64,000 bases of DNA from Flavobacterium orientale (GTDB taxonomy: Bacteria; Bacteroidota; Bacteroidia; Flavobacteriales; Flavobacteriaceae), in contig NZ_BMFG01000005.1 in NCBI RefSeq assembly GCF_014638005.1, positions 170,086 to 234,085 on the forward strand, written 5' to 3'. Of the stretch, positions 55,725 to 63,367 are shown piece after piece. Position 1 is the first letter of the stretch. The number at the start of each line of letters is the position of its first letter. A program made the position numbers and the translations under genes. The notes below the pieces were generated by a model. That model worked only from the letters and a program-made list of their open reading frames with translations. It was not told where the DNA came from and made no database searches.

Positions 55725-55752
55725 TAGGTAATAGGTTAAAGGTTATGGGTAA
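55725..55752 (-). repeat. Heptamer tract before tcdA, overlapping the end of the TatD gene
   Basis: Plus-strand units TAGGTAA, TAGGTTA, AAGGTTA and TGGGTAA sit in exact 7-bp register. On the coding strand they read as ATTACCC/ATAACCT-type units, matching the tract at 51116. The tract encodes the last residues and stop of the TatD protein. Confidence 0.8.
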
Positions 55753-56419
55753 TCGGTGTATCGTCCATTTTCATTCTAAAAACTTTTTCAAAATTTGCTT
55801 TTACGATGGACTTTATTTCTTCAATTTCTATGTTTTTATAGTTTGCTGCTAACGCATAAACTTCTTCTAACGATTCATCCACGGTGTCGGTTTCTAGAAA
55901 AAATTTATCATTTGGTACGGATTGAAAAACCGATTTTAACTCCGGATTTCGCAATAAATATTTCCCGAACGAAAGATAAAATCCGTTGTCCAAAAGTTGT
56001 TTTGCTGTTTGTTCGCTTTTAGAAAATCCGTGAATAATCATTGGAACCGTAACGTTTTGTTCTTTTTTGATTTGTATGATTTCCTGAAAAGCAGCAACGC
56101 AGTGCAAAACTAATGGTTTTTGCTGTTTTTCTGCAATTAAAATTTGAGCTTTGAAGATTTTTTTTTGAATTTCGATGGGAATTTCAATGCGTTTATCGAG
56201 TCCACATTCGCCTAAAGCGAGACAATTCTCTAGAGCTATTTTTTGGTCAATAATTTCTAAATCAGAGGACAACCTGCTTTCATTACTATACCAAGGATGA
56301 ATACCGATAGAATAAAATGGGATTGTTTCATCAAATTCCCAAGGGTATTGATTGACCAATTCAAGAATGTTTTCTTGGTTGGTGAAGTGGTGTGTATGAA
56401 GGTTGAAGAGTTTTGGCAC
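55736..56419 (-). CDS. TatD family hydrolase
   Basis: 227 residues. LFNLHTHHF (metal H-x-H), SIGIHPWY, LGECGLDKR (metal Glu), VLHCVAAFQEI and IHGFSKSEQTAKQLL, LETDTVDESLEE (metal Asp) give the TatD metal site. TatD proteins are metal-dependent nucleases of the amidohydrolase superfamily. The last codons (PITHNL and stop) come from the heptamer tract. Overlaps nothing else; 10 bp downstream of the DUF1684 gene. Confidence 0.86.
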   Translation of the reverse strand: MPKLFNLHTHHFTNQENILELVNQYPWEFDETIPFYSIGIHPWYSNESRLSSDLEIIDQKIALENCLALGECGLDKRIEIPIEIQKKIFKAQILIAEKQQKPLVLHCVAAFQEIIQIKKEQNVTVPMIIHGFSKSEQTAKQLLDNGFYLSFGKYLLRNPELKSVFQSVPNDKFFLETDTVDESLEEVYALAANYKNIEIEEIKSIVKANFEKVFRMKMDDTPITHNL

Positions 56420-56429
56420 AACAAAAAAA

Positions 56430-57026
56430 TTACTTCTTAAACGTCTTCACTCCAGCTTTTATTTCTACTTTTAAATCATTTTCTTTTGGAACGATTGGGC
56501 AGGAATAGACTTCGTTGTAGGCACAATATGGATTATAAGCTTGATTAAAATCAACTGTCCAATTCTTTCCTTTTTGGATCTCGAGGTCGATGTAACGACC
56601 ACCGCCATAACTTTCTACACCGGAAGTGTAATCGGTAAAAGGAAGAAACAAACTGTTTTTGTAACCCGGCTTTTTAGCAAATTCAACATTTTGATAGACA
56701 TTTAGTTGACAAGGAATCCCGTCGATTTTAAAATGGAGTTCACCGTATTTGACATAAATTGGTTTTCGTGAAGTGGTAGTTTTCATTTCAAACGGTTTTT
56801 CCTTTTTAGTTCGGATGAATTTGGCTTGCACAAAATAGTTTTCATTGATTGGAAAAAATTCTAAATCTTTAAAAACAGCTAAATCTTTTTTCTTGAGCGG
56901 ACTTTTGGCAGAATCTCCATAATGCTCATTCATCTTTTTTTGAAATTGAATAACGGAATCGCGTTCAAATTTTTGTTGCGAAAAAGCAAGTTGTGTAAAC
57001 AGGAATAGAAATAGTATTTTTTTCAT
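56430..57026 (-). CDS. DUF1684 domain-containing exported protein
   Basis: 198 residues with a signal peptide ending LAFSQ (residue 17). GDSAKSPLKKKDLAVFKDLEFFPI is represented by SPLKKKDLAVFKDLEFFPI; then LNVYQNVEFAKKPGYKNSLF, FTDYTSGVESYGGGRYIDLE and FNQAYNPYCAYNEVYSCPIV, the hallmark C-terminal block of DUF1684. Function unknown. Between the GH13 lipoprotein gene and the TatD gene, with short gaps. Confidence 0.9.
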   Translation of the reverse strand: MKKILFLFLFTQLAFSQQKFERDSVIQFQKKMNEHYGDSAKSPLKKKDLAVFKDLEFFPINENYFVQAKFIRTKKEKPFEMKTTTSRKPIYVKYGELHFKIDGIPCQLNVYQNVEFAKKPGYKNSLFLPFTDYTSGVESYGGGRYIDLEIQKGKNWTVDFNQAYNPYCAYNEVYSCPIVPKENDLKVEIKAGVKTFKK

Positions 57027-57048
57027 TATTTTATAGTCTAATTGCTAA

Positions 57049-58446
57049 TTACTCTTTTACAAAAACTTTATACGTCCAAGGAGCCATTGAAAAAGTTGTA
57101 TCTTCATTAAATGTTATCATTTTCTGCGTTGTAAAATCCCGATAAGTCCCGTGATATAAATCCTCTTTTAAAGTAACATTTTGAGTATTCGCGGAAAAAT
57201 TAAACACACAAAAAACTTTATCTTTCTCATTTTGTCTCACAAAACTAAACACTTCTTTTTCATTTGTGTTGGGTACTTTTATCATCAATGCACCCCAATC
57301 GGCATGCCATAAAGCCGTATTTTTTTTCATTAAAGCAAATAATTTTTTATATAAATCTCCTATCGGATGCGGTTTCCAAACGATTGGGTCTTTTTCAAAA
57401 AAGGCTAACCGCTTGGGTTCTCCGGCTTCTTGACCGTTATAAATCAAAGGCATTCCGTCACCAACAACTGAAAGTACAATCGCAGCTTCCACACCGTCAC
57501 CAAATTGTTCCCACATGGTGCCTTCCCAGGCATTTTTATCGTGGTTACTCACAAAAGTCATTCGAATACTGTTATCAGGAAAGAAACTTTCATTCCAAGA
57601 ATAATAAATATAGAGTTCATTAACATCAGCTTGCCCTTTGCAAATTTTATGTAATTTTTCGTTCCAACTCCAAGCGTAAGTCATGTCGAATGCGTGGGCA
57701 TGCATGTCACGAGATTCCCATTCGGCCAACATAAATACAGGTTTAATCGCGTCTAATTCTGTTCTTAGATTATCCCAAAAATCGATGGGAACAAATCCGG
57801 CAACATCACATCGATACCCATCAATATCGGCTTCTTTGACCCAATATTTCATGGCTTCGGTCATGTATTTACGCAATTCCGGTTTGCTGTAATCCAAATC
57901 AATAATATCATCCCAATCCCACCATGGCGTAGGTCTGAAGTTCCCTTTATAATCTCGTTTGTACCATTCCGGATGTTGGTTTACCAGATTATTATCCCAA
58001 GCAGTATGGTTAGCTACCCAATCTAAAATGACATACATTCCAAGTTCATGTGCTTCTTTTACAAAGGCTTTTAAATCGTCTAAGGTTCCAAATTCTGGGT
58101 TCACTCCATAATAATCTTTTACAGAATAGGGACTCCCTAAGGTTCCTTTTCGATTTTTTTCACCAATCGGATTGATTGGCATAAGCCAAATAATATCAAT
58201 ACCCATTTCTTTTAATCGGGGTAATTCTTTTTGAGCGGCCCGAAATGTTCCTTCTTGAGAAAATTGTCGTGTATTTAATTGATAAATAGCAGCATTCTTA
58301 GACCATTCGGGATGTTTCACTTGCACATATTCTTTTGGAATATATTGATCTTCTGAAGCTATTTCGGTTTTTTTTGTTTCTGTGGAATTACATCCCAGTA
58401 CTAATCTGGCAATGAAAATCAAAGTAAAAAATTGAAGTGTTTTCAT
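57049..58446 (-). CDS. Alpha-amylase family glycoside hydrolase (GH13), lipoprotein
   Basis: 465 residues from ATG 58446, chosen because it restores a lipoprotein signal (ARLVLGC, Cys19); upstream in-frame codons to 58524 would bury it. The GH13 barrel is complete: IIWLMPINPIGE, VILDWVANHTAWD (region I), DGYRCDVAGFVP (nucleophile Asp), MLAEWESRD (acid Glu) and FVSNHDKNAWEG (region IV). A C-terminal beta domain follows (VFCVFNFSANTQNVTL). It would cut alpha-glucans at the cell surface or in the periplasm. No sus operon is nearby. Confidence 0.92.
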   Translation of the reverse strand: MKTLQFFTLIFIARLVLGCNSTETKKTEIASEDQYIPKEYVQVKHPEWSKNAAIYQLNTRQFSQEGTFRAAQKELPRLKEMGIDIIWLMPINPIGEKNRKGTLGSPYSVKDYYGVNPEFGTLDDLKAFVKEAHELGMYVILDWVANHTAWDNNLVNQHPEWYKRDYKGNFRPTPWWDWDDIIDLDYSKPELRKYMTEAMKYWVKEADIDGYRCDVAGFVPIDFWDNLRTELDAIKPVFMLAEWESRDMHAHAFDMTYAWSWNEKLHKICKGQADVNELYIYYSWNESFFPDNSIRMTFVSNHDKNAWEGTMWEQFGDGVEAAIVLSVVGDGMPLIYNGQEAGEPKRLAFFEKDPIVWKPHPIGDLYKKLFALMKKNTALWHADWGALMIKVPNTNEKEVFSFVRQNEKDKVFCVFNFSANTQNVTLKEDLYHGTYRDFTTQKMITFNEDTTFSMAPWTYKVFVKE

Positions 58447-58651
58447 ATAGAACAAAAAATTTGATTTTGAATGTATAAATATAATTAAAAAGAACTTTAT
58501 CATTTTAATTGAAATGAAATTCATTATTTAAAATCCTTTTCTTTACGCCATAATTACCTAGCCCAAATAGTAGTGGATAGCCGGAATAGCTTCTAAAAAA
58601 TCACAACCATTATTTATTGCTCCGTTCGCTTTTTAAACAAACGCAACTTTG

Positions 58652-58659
58652 TACCTTTG
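58652..58659 (+). promoter_or_regulatory. -7 promoter element of the MFS gene
   Basis: TACCTTTG, identical to the uvrA element, ending 19 bp before the ATG at 58679. It overlaps the alternative TTG start at 58649 and excludes it. Confidence 0.55.
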
Positions 58660-58678
58660 TTGCTCTCAATTTTTACCG

Positions 58679-59887
58679 ATGCTCAAGACTGCTTTTTCAA
58701 GATATATTAATTCTTTTCGTGGATTTACGCGAGAAATTTGGATTTTAACTCTTGTTACTTTTATTAACAGAGCGGGTACGATGGTGTTGCCGTTTTTAAC
58801 TAAGTATTTGAATGAAGATTTAGAATTTAGTTATTCGGATGTGGGAACAATTATGGTGTTTTTTGGTTTGGGTTCAATGTTAGGTTCCTATTTGGGTGGA
58901 AAACTGACGGACAGCATTGGCTTTTATAAGGTAATGATTTTCAGCTTATTTGTGAGTGGTTTGTTATTTTTTGGCCTTCAATATGTGACCTCATTTTATG
59001 GATTGTGCATTGCGATGTTTGTGATTATGACCATTGCCGATATGTTTCGTCCGGCGATGTTTGTTTCACTAGGTGCATATGCTAAGCCCGAAAACCGTAC
59101 GAGAGCCCTAACTTTAGTGAGATTAGCAGTCAACTTAGGTTTTGCAGCCGGTCCTGCCATGGGTGGATTGATAATTATGAATATTGGTTATCATGGTTTG
59201 TTTTGGGTGGATGGTGCTTCGTGTATTCTAGCCATTTCTATCTTTTGGTTGTTGGTCAAAGAAAAGAAAAAAACAATTGAAGAAAATGCCGTTTCAGAAA
59301 GTCTTGCGGTAAAATCGGTTTACAGCGATCGTCCTTTTTGGGTATTTTTGTTAGTGATTTTTATCACAGGAATGGTTTTCTTTCAGTTGTTTACCACGCT
59401 TCCACTCTATCATCAAAAGGCGTATGGTTTAACCGAATTCCAAACCGGATTACTCTTGACACTCAATGGTTTTTTGGTCTTTTTGTTGGAAATGCCCATA
59501 GTGAATTATTTTGACCGCAAGAAAGTGAATAAGGTAAAATTAGTTTTAGTTGGGTCATTGTTCATGGCTTTGGGATTTTATGTCCTTCTACTAAATGTAT
59601 GGGCCGGCATTTTAGTCATCAACGTTTTATTTTTGACTTTTGGAGAAATTTTTGCTTTTCCATTTTCTAATTCTTTTGCATTAGGTCGTGCTCCACGCGG
59701 ACAGGAAGGTCGTTATATGGCTTTTTATTCGATGAGTTTCAGTTTGGCTCACATCATGAGTTCTAAAACAGGAATGAATATTTTTGATCATTTTGGCTAT
59801 TTAACTAACTGGGTTGTCATGGGAACTTTGGGAATGGTTGCTGTTGCGTGTTCTTTTTGGGTGATGAAAATGGTACGGGAGGAATAG
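58679..59887 (+). CDS. MFS transporter
   Basis: 402 residues and 12 predicted membrane helices. The motif between helices 2 and 3 is GSYLGGKLTDSIG (GxxxDRxGRR-like), and VRLAVNLGFAAGPAMGGLI is the drug:H+ antiporter-type helix 5 motif. The protein probably exports small molecules, but substrate is not predictable. Start at ATG 58679. Upstream spacer (58525-58678) shows nothing else. Confidence 0.88.
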   Translation: MLKTAFSRYINSFRGFTREIWILTLVTFINRAGTMVLPFLTKYLNEDLEFSYSDVGTIMVFFGLGSMLGSYLGGKLTDSIGFYKVMIFSLFVSGLLFFGLQYVTSFYGLCIAMFVIMTIADMFRPAMFVSLGAYAKPENRTRALTLVRLAVNLGFAAGPAMGGLIIMNIGYHGLFWVDGASCILAISIFWLLVKEKKKTIEENAVSESLAVKSVYSDRPFWVFLLVIFITGMVFFQLFTTLPLYHQKAYGLTEFQTGLLLTLNGFLVFLLEMPIVNYFDRKKVNKVKLVLVGSLFMALGFYVLLLNVWAGILVINVLFLTFGEIFAFPFSNSFALGRAPRGQEGRYMAFYSMSFSLAHIMSSKTGMNIFDHFGYLTNWVVMGTLGMVAVACSFWVMKMVREE

Positions 59888-59896
59888 GTTTGAAGG

Positions 59897-59992
59897 TTGT
59901 GGGTTACGGGTTGCGGGTTACGGGTTGCGGGTTGGGTTGGCTTACTAGAACACAAAACTTCCATCTTCCATCTTCCATTTCCCATCTTCCAT
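59897..59992 (+). repeat. Two adjacent heptamer tracts
   Basis: Left tract (59897-59938): TTGTGGG, TTACGGG, TTGCGGG, TTACGGG, TTGCGGG, then TTGGGTT. Right tract (59958-59992): CTTCCAT four times with one TTCCCAT. Both keep exact 7-bp register. They fill the gap between the MFS gene and the BlaI-type operators. Confidence 0.9.
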
Positions 59993-60011
59993 CTCTCTAA
60001 AACTTAATTTT

Positions 60012-60065
60012 TAGTTAAATAACTACTTTTATAGTTGCGTAACTAAAAATATAGTTGTAGATTTG
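60012..60065 (+). promoter_or_regulatory. Promoter with three phased operator sites for the BlaI-type repressor
   Basis: TAGTTAAATAACTA (60012-60025) and TAGTTGCGTAACTA (60032-60045) are perfect palindromes of the form TAGTTnnnnAACTA. A third TAGTT half-site starts at 60052, so the three start exactly 20 bp apart. The promoter is TTG 60035-60037 and TAGATTTG 60058-60065, 20 bp apart, so the second operator covers the -33 element and the third half-site reaches the -7 element. Confidence 0.75.
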
Positions 60066-60082
60066 TTTTAAACTTTACAACC

Positions 60083-60442
60083 ATGCAAAAGCTCACGAAT
60101 AAAGAAGAAGAAATCATGCACATTTTATGGAAGTTAGAAAAAGCTTTTGTAAAAGATGTGATGGCGGCTATTACCGAAGACCAACCGCATTACAACACCT
60201 TATCAACCATTATTAGAAATTTGGAAGAGAAAGGGTATGTTTCGCATCAGGCGTATGGCAACACTCACCAATACTATCCTATAATCACAAAGGAAAAATA
60301 TCGTAAGGCATTTATGAATAATGCGATTGAAAATTATTTCAATAACTCCTACAAGAGTATGGTTTCGTTTTTTGCGGAAGAAGAGAAAATTTCTGCCGAA
60401 GAACTCAGAGAGATTTTAGACATTATCGAAAAAAAGAAATAG
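60083..60442 (+). CDS. BlaI/MecI/CopY family transcriptional repressor
   Basis: 119 residues: a winged-helix DNA-binding part (LTNKEEEIMHILWKLEKAFV, YNTLSTIIRNLEEKGYV) and a short dimerisation tail (SMVSFFAEEEKISAEELREILDII). Family members bind palindromes over their own promoter and are inactivated by proteolysis triggered by a BlaR1-type M56 membrane protease. Both hallmarks are here: phased palindromes upstream and an M56 gene 1 bp downstream. Confidence 0.93.
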   Translation: MQKLTNKEEEIMHILWKLEKAFVKDVMAAITEDQPHYNTLSTIIRNLEEKGYVSHQAYGNTHQYYPIITKEKYRKAFMNNAIENYFNNSYKSMVSFFAEEEKISAEELREILDIIEKKK

Positions 60443-60443
60443 T

Positions 60444-62210
60444 ATGGATGTGGTGTTTCTCTATTTTTTAAAAGCAAACGGATTATTGGCCTTATTTTTT
60501 GTGGCCTATTATGTCATGCTTCAAAAAGAAACCTTTTTTAATTCCAACCGTTGGTATTTATTACTCGGGTTGTTTACTTCCGCATTATTACCTTTGTTTT
60601 CCTATACTAAAATTATTTATGTTGATCCACAAACTGTAAATTACACCACTTATGATACACTTGCTACTAGCACTGCTTCAGAAGTTGCACCTTTTGATTG
60701 GTTTTTTATTGGCACTACTTTTTACGTAGTTATCAGTCTCTTATTATTTTTTAAAATAATACTCAATCTCTTTTCTGTACTACGTCTTTTGTCACAGAAG
60801 AAACGAATGAAAAACGATTCCTTTTCAGTGGTTAACCTAACTGAAAATTTAGCTCCTTTCTCTTTCTTCAATTACATTGCTATTAACCCCAATTTATATA
60901 CCGCAGAAGAGCTTGAAAGTATTTTATTGCATGAAAAAGTACACAGCAAGGAAAAGCACTCTGCAGATATTTTGTTGGCCAATTTATTTTGTGTGCTCTT
61001 TTGGTTCAACCCCTTTATGTGGTGGTATAAAAAAGCCATCATCCAGAATTTAGAATACATAGCCGATCAGAAAGCAGTTAAAAAATGTCAAAATAAAACC
61101 CATTATCAAAAAGCATTACTACGGGTAGTTACTAATCAAAATTACCTATCAATCACCAATCATTTTAATCAATCATTAATCAAAAAACGAATCGTTATGT
61201 TAAACACAAATCAATCCAAAAAGCAAAACACATTGAAGTATCTTTTTGTAGTTCCAGTCCTAATTTGTTTTGTCATTTTCTTTCAGATGGAAGTCATTGC
61301 CAAAGAAAAAGCCACGCCAAGCAGTTTAAACAAAAGCTTGGATGAAATGAAAATCAAACTGGAAATCAATAAGAATACCACTGATGCTGAAATGAAAAAA
61401 GAAAAAGAAGTATTCAAAAAGGAATTTGATACGGATTTAAAATTTTCTAAAGTAAAAAGAAATTCAAATGGTGAAATCACGTCCATTAAAGTAGATGTAA
61501 AAGCGAACAAAGGGAAATCGGAAACCTATCAGTTTTCGGGTAGCGAACCCATAAAACCTTTTGTTATTTATGCTTCAAAAGACAAAAACGGAGTCGTTTC
61601 TGTTGGTTATGGCAAATCCGGAAAAACAAAAGTTTACACTACAAATGACAAATCCATAGTCTTCAAAGGCGATGATCTTGATTTTGATTTTAGTTTTGAA
61701 ATGCCTGACATGCCGGATTTGACAGATTTACCGAATATCCCAGACATGCTTGAACTTGAAGAGCTTGCTGAACTGTCAAAAAATAGAAATTATGAAATAG
61801 CACAGCTAAAAGATCTTTCAAAAATTAAATCTATTATCGTGCATCGCAATAACGATCAAGAAAAAGCACATGTGATAATTAACGGCAAAGTGATTCAAGA
61901 ACCAGACCTACCAATAGGTCAAAATTTCAACTTTTCATGGAGCTCAGATGAAGATGCTACTGAGGTAGTAAAAAAACTGCGAGGTGAAGCTCTTGCCAAA
62001 GCAAAAATTGAAATCGAAAAAGCCAAACCGGAGATTGAACGTGCGAAAATTGAAATACTACGTTCGAAAGACGAGATCAAAAATTCTAAACTGGAAATGG
62101 AGCACTCCAAAAAAGAAATTGAGTTGGCTAAAATAGAATTAGAAAAAGCAAAAATTGAGTTAGAAAAAGCACGATTAGAATTAGAAAAGGCGAGACAAAG
62201 AAAGGATTAA
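60444..62210 (+). CDS. M56 family metallopeptidase (BlaR1-like sensor/protease)
   Basis: 588 residues. N-terminal membrane helices (about 7-25, 35-50, 85-110) lead to LLHEKVHSKEKHSAD (HExxH) and FNPFMWWYKKAI, the M56 zinc-protease core; another helix is near 268-286. The extracytoplasmic part has no penicillin-binding domain as in BlaR1. Instead it has a beta-rich region (about 330-430) and a long charged coiled coil from about 510 to the end with an IEKAK/LEKAR-type 7-residue repeat. It likely senses an envelope signal other than a beta-lactam and triggers cleavage of the BlaI-type repressor. Confidence 0.87.
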   Translation: MDVVFLYFLKANGLLALFFVAYYVMLQKETFFNSNRWYLLLGLFTSALLPLFSYTKIIYVDPQTVNYTTYDTLATSTASEVAPFDWFFIGTTFYVVISLLLFFKIILNLFSVLRLLSQKKRMKNDSFSVVNLTENLAPFSFFNYIAINPNLYTAEELESILLHEKVHSKEKHSADILLANLFCVLFWFNPFMWWYKKAIIQNLEYIADQKAVKKCQNKTHYQKALLRVVTNQNYLSITNHFNQSLIKKRIVMLNTNQSKKQNTLKYLFVVPVLICFVIFFQMEVIAKEKATPSSLNKSLDEMKIKLEINKNTTDAEMKKEKEVFKKEFDTDLKFSKVKRNSNGEITSIKVDVKANKGKSETYQFSGSEPIKPFVIYASKDKNGVVSVGYGKSGKTKVYTTNDKSIVFKGDDLDFDFSFEMPDMPDLTDLPNIPDMLELEELAELSKNRNYEIAQLKDLSKIKSIIVHRNNDQEKAHVIINGKVIQEPDLPIGQNFNFSWSSDEDATEVVKKLRGEALAKAKIEIEKAKPEIERAKIEILRSKDEIKNSKLEMEHSKKEIELAKIELEKAKIELEKARLELEKARQRKD

Positions 62211-62220
62211 TTCAAAACAA

Positions 62221-62252
62221 AAAACGGCTACTTAGTGTTAGCCGTTTTTTTT
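62221..62252 (+). terminator. Rho-independent terminator after the M56 gene
   Basis: AAAACGGCTA and TAGCCGTTTT form a perfect 10-bp stem with an 8-base loop and a T run. Confidence 0.85.
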
Positions 62253-62272
62253 ATTACTTTTGAAAAAAAACT

Positions 62273-62422
62273 ATGTTTTCAATTTTAGCCAAACTCAATA
62301 CATTACTACTTCCCAGTTTCACCAAACAGCGATTGGATTTGTCTAAGGCTAAAAAGTGGCAGATGGCCATAATAGGTTGGCGTTATTATGTTACCACAAG
62401 AGCTTTAGATGAAAAACAATAG
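62273..62422 (+). CDS. Small basic protein of 49 residues, unknown function
   Basis: ATG 62273 to TAG 62422. The product starts MFSILAKLNTLLLPSFTKQ and continues LDLSKAKKWQMAIIGWRYY before VTTRALDEKQ; it is amphipathic and basic, without a clear signal peptide. Phrases like this recur, to my recollection, as a short conserved protein in flavobacteria, sometimes misnamed SsrA-binding protein. Its stop directly abuts that of convergent apt. It follows the M56 terminator, so it needs its own promoter; none is obvious. Confidence 0.6.
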   Translation: MFSILAKLNTLLLPSFTKQRLDLSKAKKWQMAIIGWRYYVTTRALDEKQ

Positions 62423-62932
62423 TTATTGCATCGCTGCAAAAATTTCATAGTTCTTAATTTTATCTCTTCCTTTTAAGAAAGGGATTTCCATTAAAAAATT
62501 AAGCTGTACAATTTCACCACCTAACTGTTCCACTAATTCACAAACTGCTTTTGCGGTGCCGCCGGTGGCCAACACATCGTCATGAATTAAGACCCTATCC
62601 CCTTTTTGAATGGCATCGGTATGAATTTCTAAAGCGTCTGTTCCATATTCCAAATCATAGGAAGCGGAGATGGTAGTAAAAGGCAACTTTTTGGGTTTTC
62701 TCACCGGAATAAAACCCACTTGCAACGCTTCCGCTAACAACATCCCGAAGAAGAATCCGCGGCTTTCCACGCCAATAACTTTGTCAATTTTTTTGGAATG
62801 TAGTGAAGAAAGTAACATAGTCAGGCATTCTTTACGACCTTCCGGATCTAATAACAAAGGCGTAATGTCCTTAAAAACAATCCCTTCTTTTGGAAAATCA
62901 GGAACAATTCGAATGTACTTATCAAGTGCCAT
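62423..62932 (-). CDS. apt: Adenine phosphoribosyltransferase
   Basis: 169 residues: YIRIVPDFPKEGIVFKDITPL at the N-terminus (seen as IVPDFPKEGIVFKDITPLL), GVESRGFFFG, PFTTISASYDLEYGTD and the PRPP loop VLIHDDVLATGGTAKA. Salvages adenine to AMP using PRPP. Divergent from the tRNA gene across 70 bp. Confidence 0.95.
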   Translation of the reverse strand: MALDKYIRIVPDFPKEGIVFKDITPLLLDPEGRKECLTMLLSSLHSKKIDKVIGVESRGFFFGMLLAEALQVGFIPVRKPKKLPFTTISASYDLEYGTDALEIHTDAIQKGDRVLIHDDVLATGGTAKAVCELVEQLGGEIVQLNFLMEIPFLKGRDKIKNYEIFAAMQ

Positions 62933-62959
62933 AAAAAGTGGTTTAAATTTAAATTTTGA

Positions 62960-62990
62960 TTTGCAAGTTAAGCAAAAATAACTATATTTG
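62960..62990 (+). promoter_or_regulatory. Promoter of the tRNA-Arg gene
   Basis: TTTG at 62960-62963 and TATATTTG at 62983-62990 are separated by 19 bp and end 12 bp before the tRNA. This is the best match to the Bacteroidota promoter consensus in the window. Confidence 0.8.
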
Positions 62991-63002
62991 CACCCGCATT
63001 AA

Positions 63003-63076
63003 GGCCTCGTGGCGCAACTGAATAGCGCACTTGATTACGGCTCAAGAGGTTACTGGTTTGAATCCAGTCGAGGTCA
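63003..63076 (+). tRNA. tRNA-Arg (anticodon ACG)
   Basis: All four arms fold: acceptor GGCCTCG/CGAGGTC (one G-U), D stem GCGC/GCGC, anticodon stem CTTGA/TCAAG with loop TTACGGC (ACG at 63037-63039, presumably read as ICG), a 5-base variable region and T stem ACTGG/CCAGT with loop TTTGAAT. Discriminator is A; the following bases are CGA, so the CCA tail must be added post-transcriptionally. A clear promoter precedes it and a terminator follows. Confidence 0.95.
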
Positions 63077-63096
63077 CGAATAAATAGTAAAAAAGA

Positions 63097-63127
63097 AAAA
63101 ACGCCAAGCTTGCTTGAGCGTTTTTTT
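63097..63127 (+). terminator. Terminator of the tRNA gene
   Basis: AAAACGCCAAGC pairs with GCTTG-A-GCGTTTT around TT with one bulged base, then T residues. Confidence 0.75.
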
Positions 63128-63174
63128 GTTTTTACTATTTTCAAAGCGGAGCTTTGTTGGATGTTGCTTGCAAA

Positions 63175-63229
63175 ATCCAATGAGGTCACTAAAGAATGAA
63201 AAGCCCACGCTATCGCGAGGGCTTTTTTT
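63175..63229 (+). other. Partial copy of the tRNA-Arg 3' end followed by a second terminator-like hairpin
   Basis: ATCCAATGAGGTCAC (from 63175) repeats ATCCAGTCGAGGTCAC of the tRNA 3' end (T stem and acceptor) with one substitution and one missing base. A hairpin AAAGCCC..GGGCTTT with T run follows at 63199-63228. No other tRNA arms can be folded from it, so it is a remnant, not a gene. Confidence 0.6.
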
Positions 63230-63312
63230 ATGGTTTATTTTTACTGTTGGGTTGCAGAGAAGTCAAAGGATGGGTAGCGTATTGTTTTACGAAACTTTTT
63301 CGTCGCATTAAA

Positions 63313-63367
63313 GTCGAACTATCGTCGGAGTATCGTCGGAGTATCATTGGAGTATTGTTGGTGTTGC
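63313..63367 (+). repeat. 11-bp tandem array A
   Basis: Five 11-bp units in exact register: GTCGAACTATC, GTCGGAGTATC twice, ATTGGAGTATT, GTTGGTGTTGC. A degenerate unit (GTCGCATTAAA) precedes them. Confidence 0.85.

Noticed and set aside
58447..58524. Longer N-terminus for the GH13 protein
   Set aside because: It would place a second hydrophobic run before a clear lipoprotein signal that begins at ATG 58446.
61283..62110. Antisense open frames within the M56 gene
   Set aside because: They arise from the low-complexity coiled-coil codons on the other strand.
63175..63190. Second complete tRNA gene
   Set aside because: Only the T-stem/acceptor 3' part is repeated; no D arm, anticodon arm or matching 5' acceptor can be found upstream.
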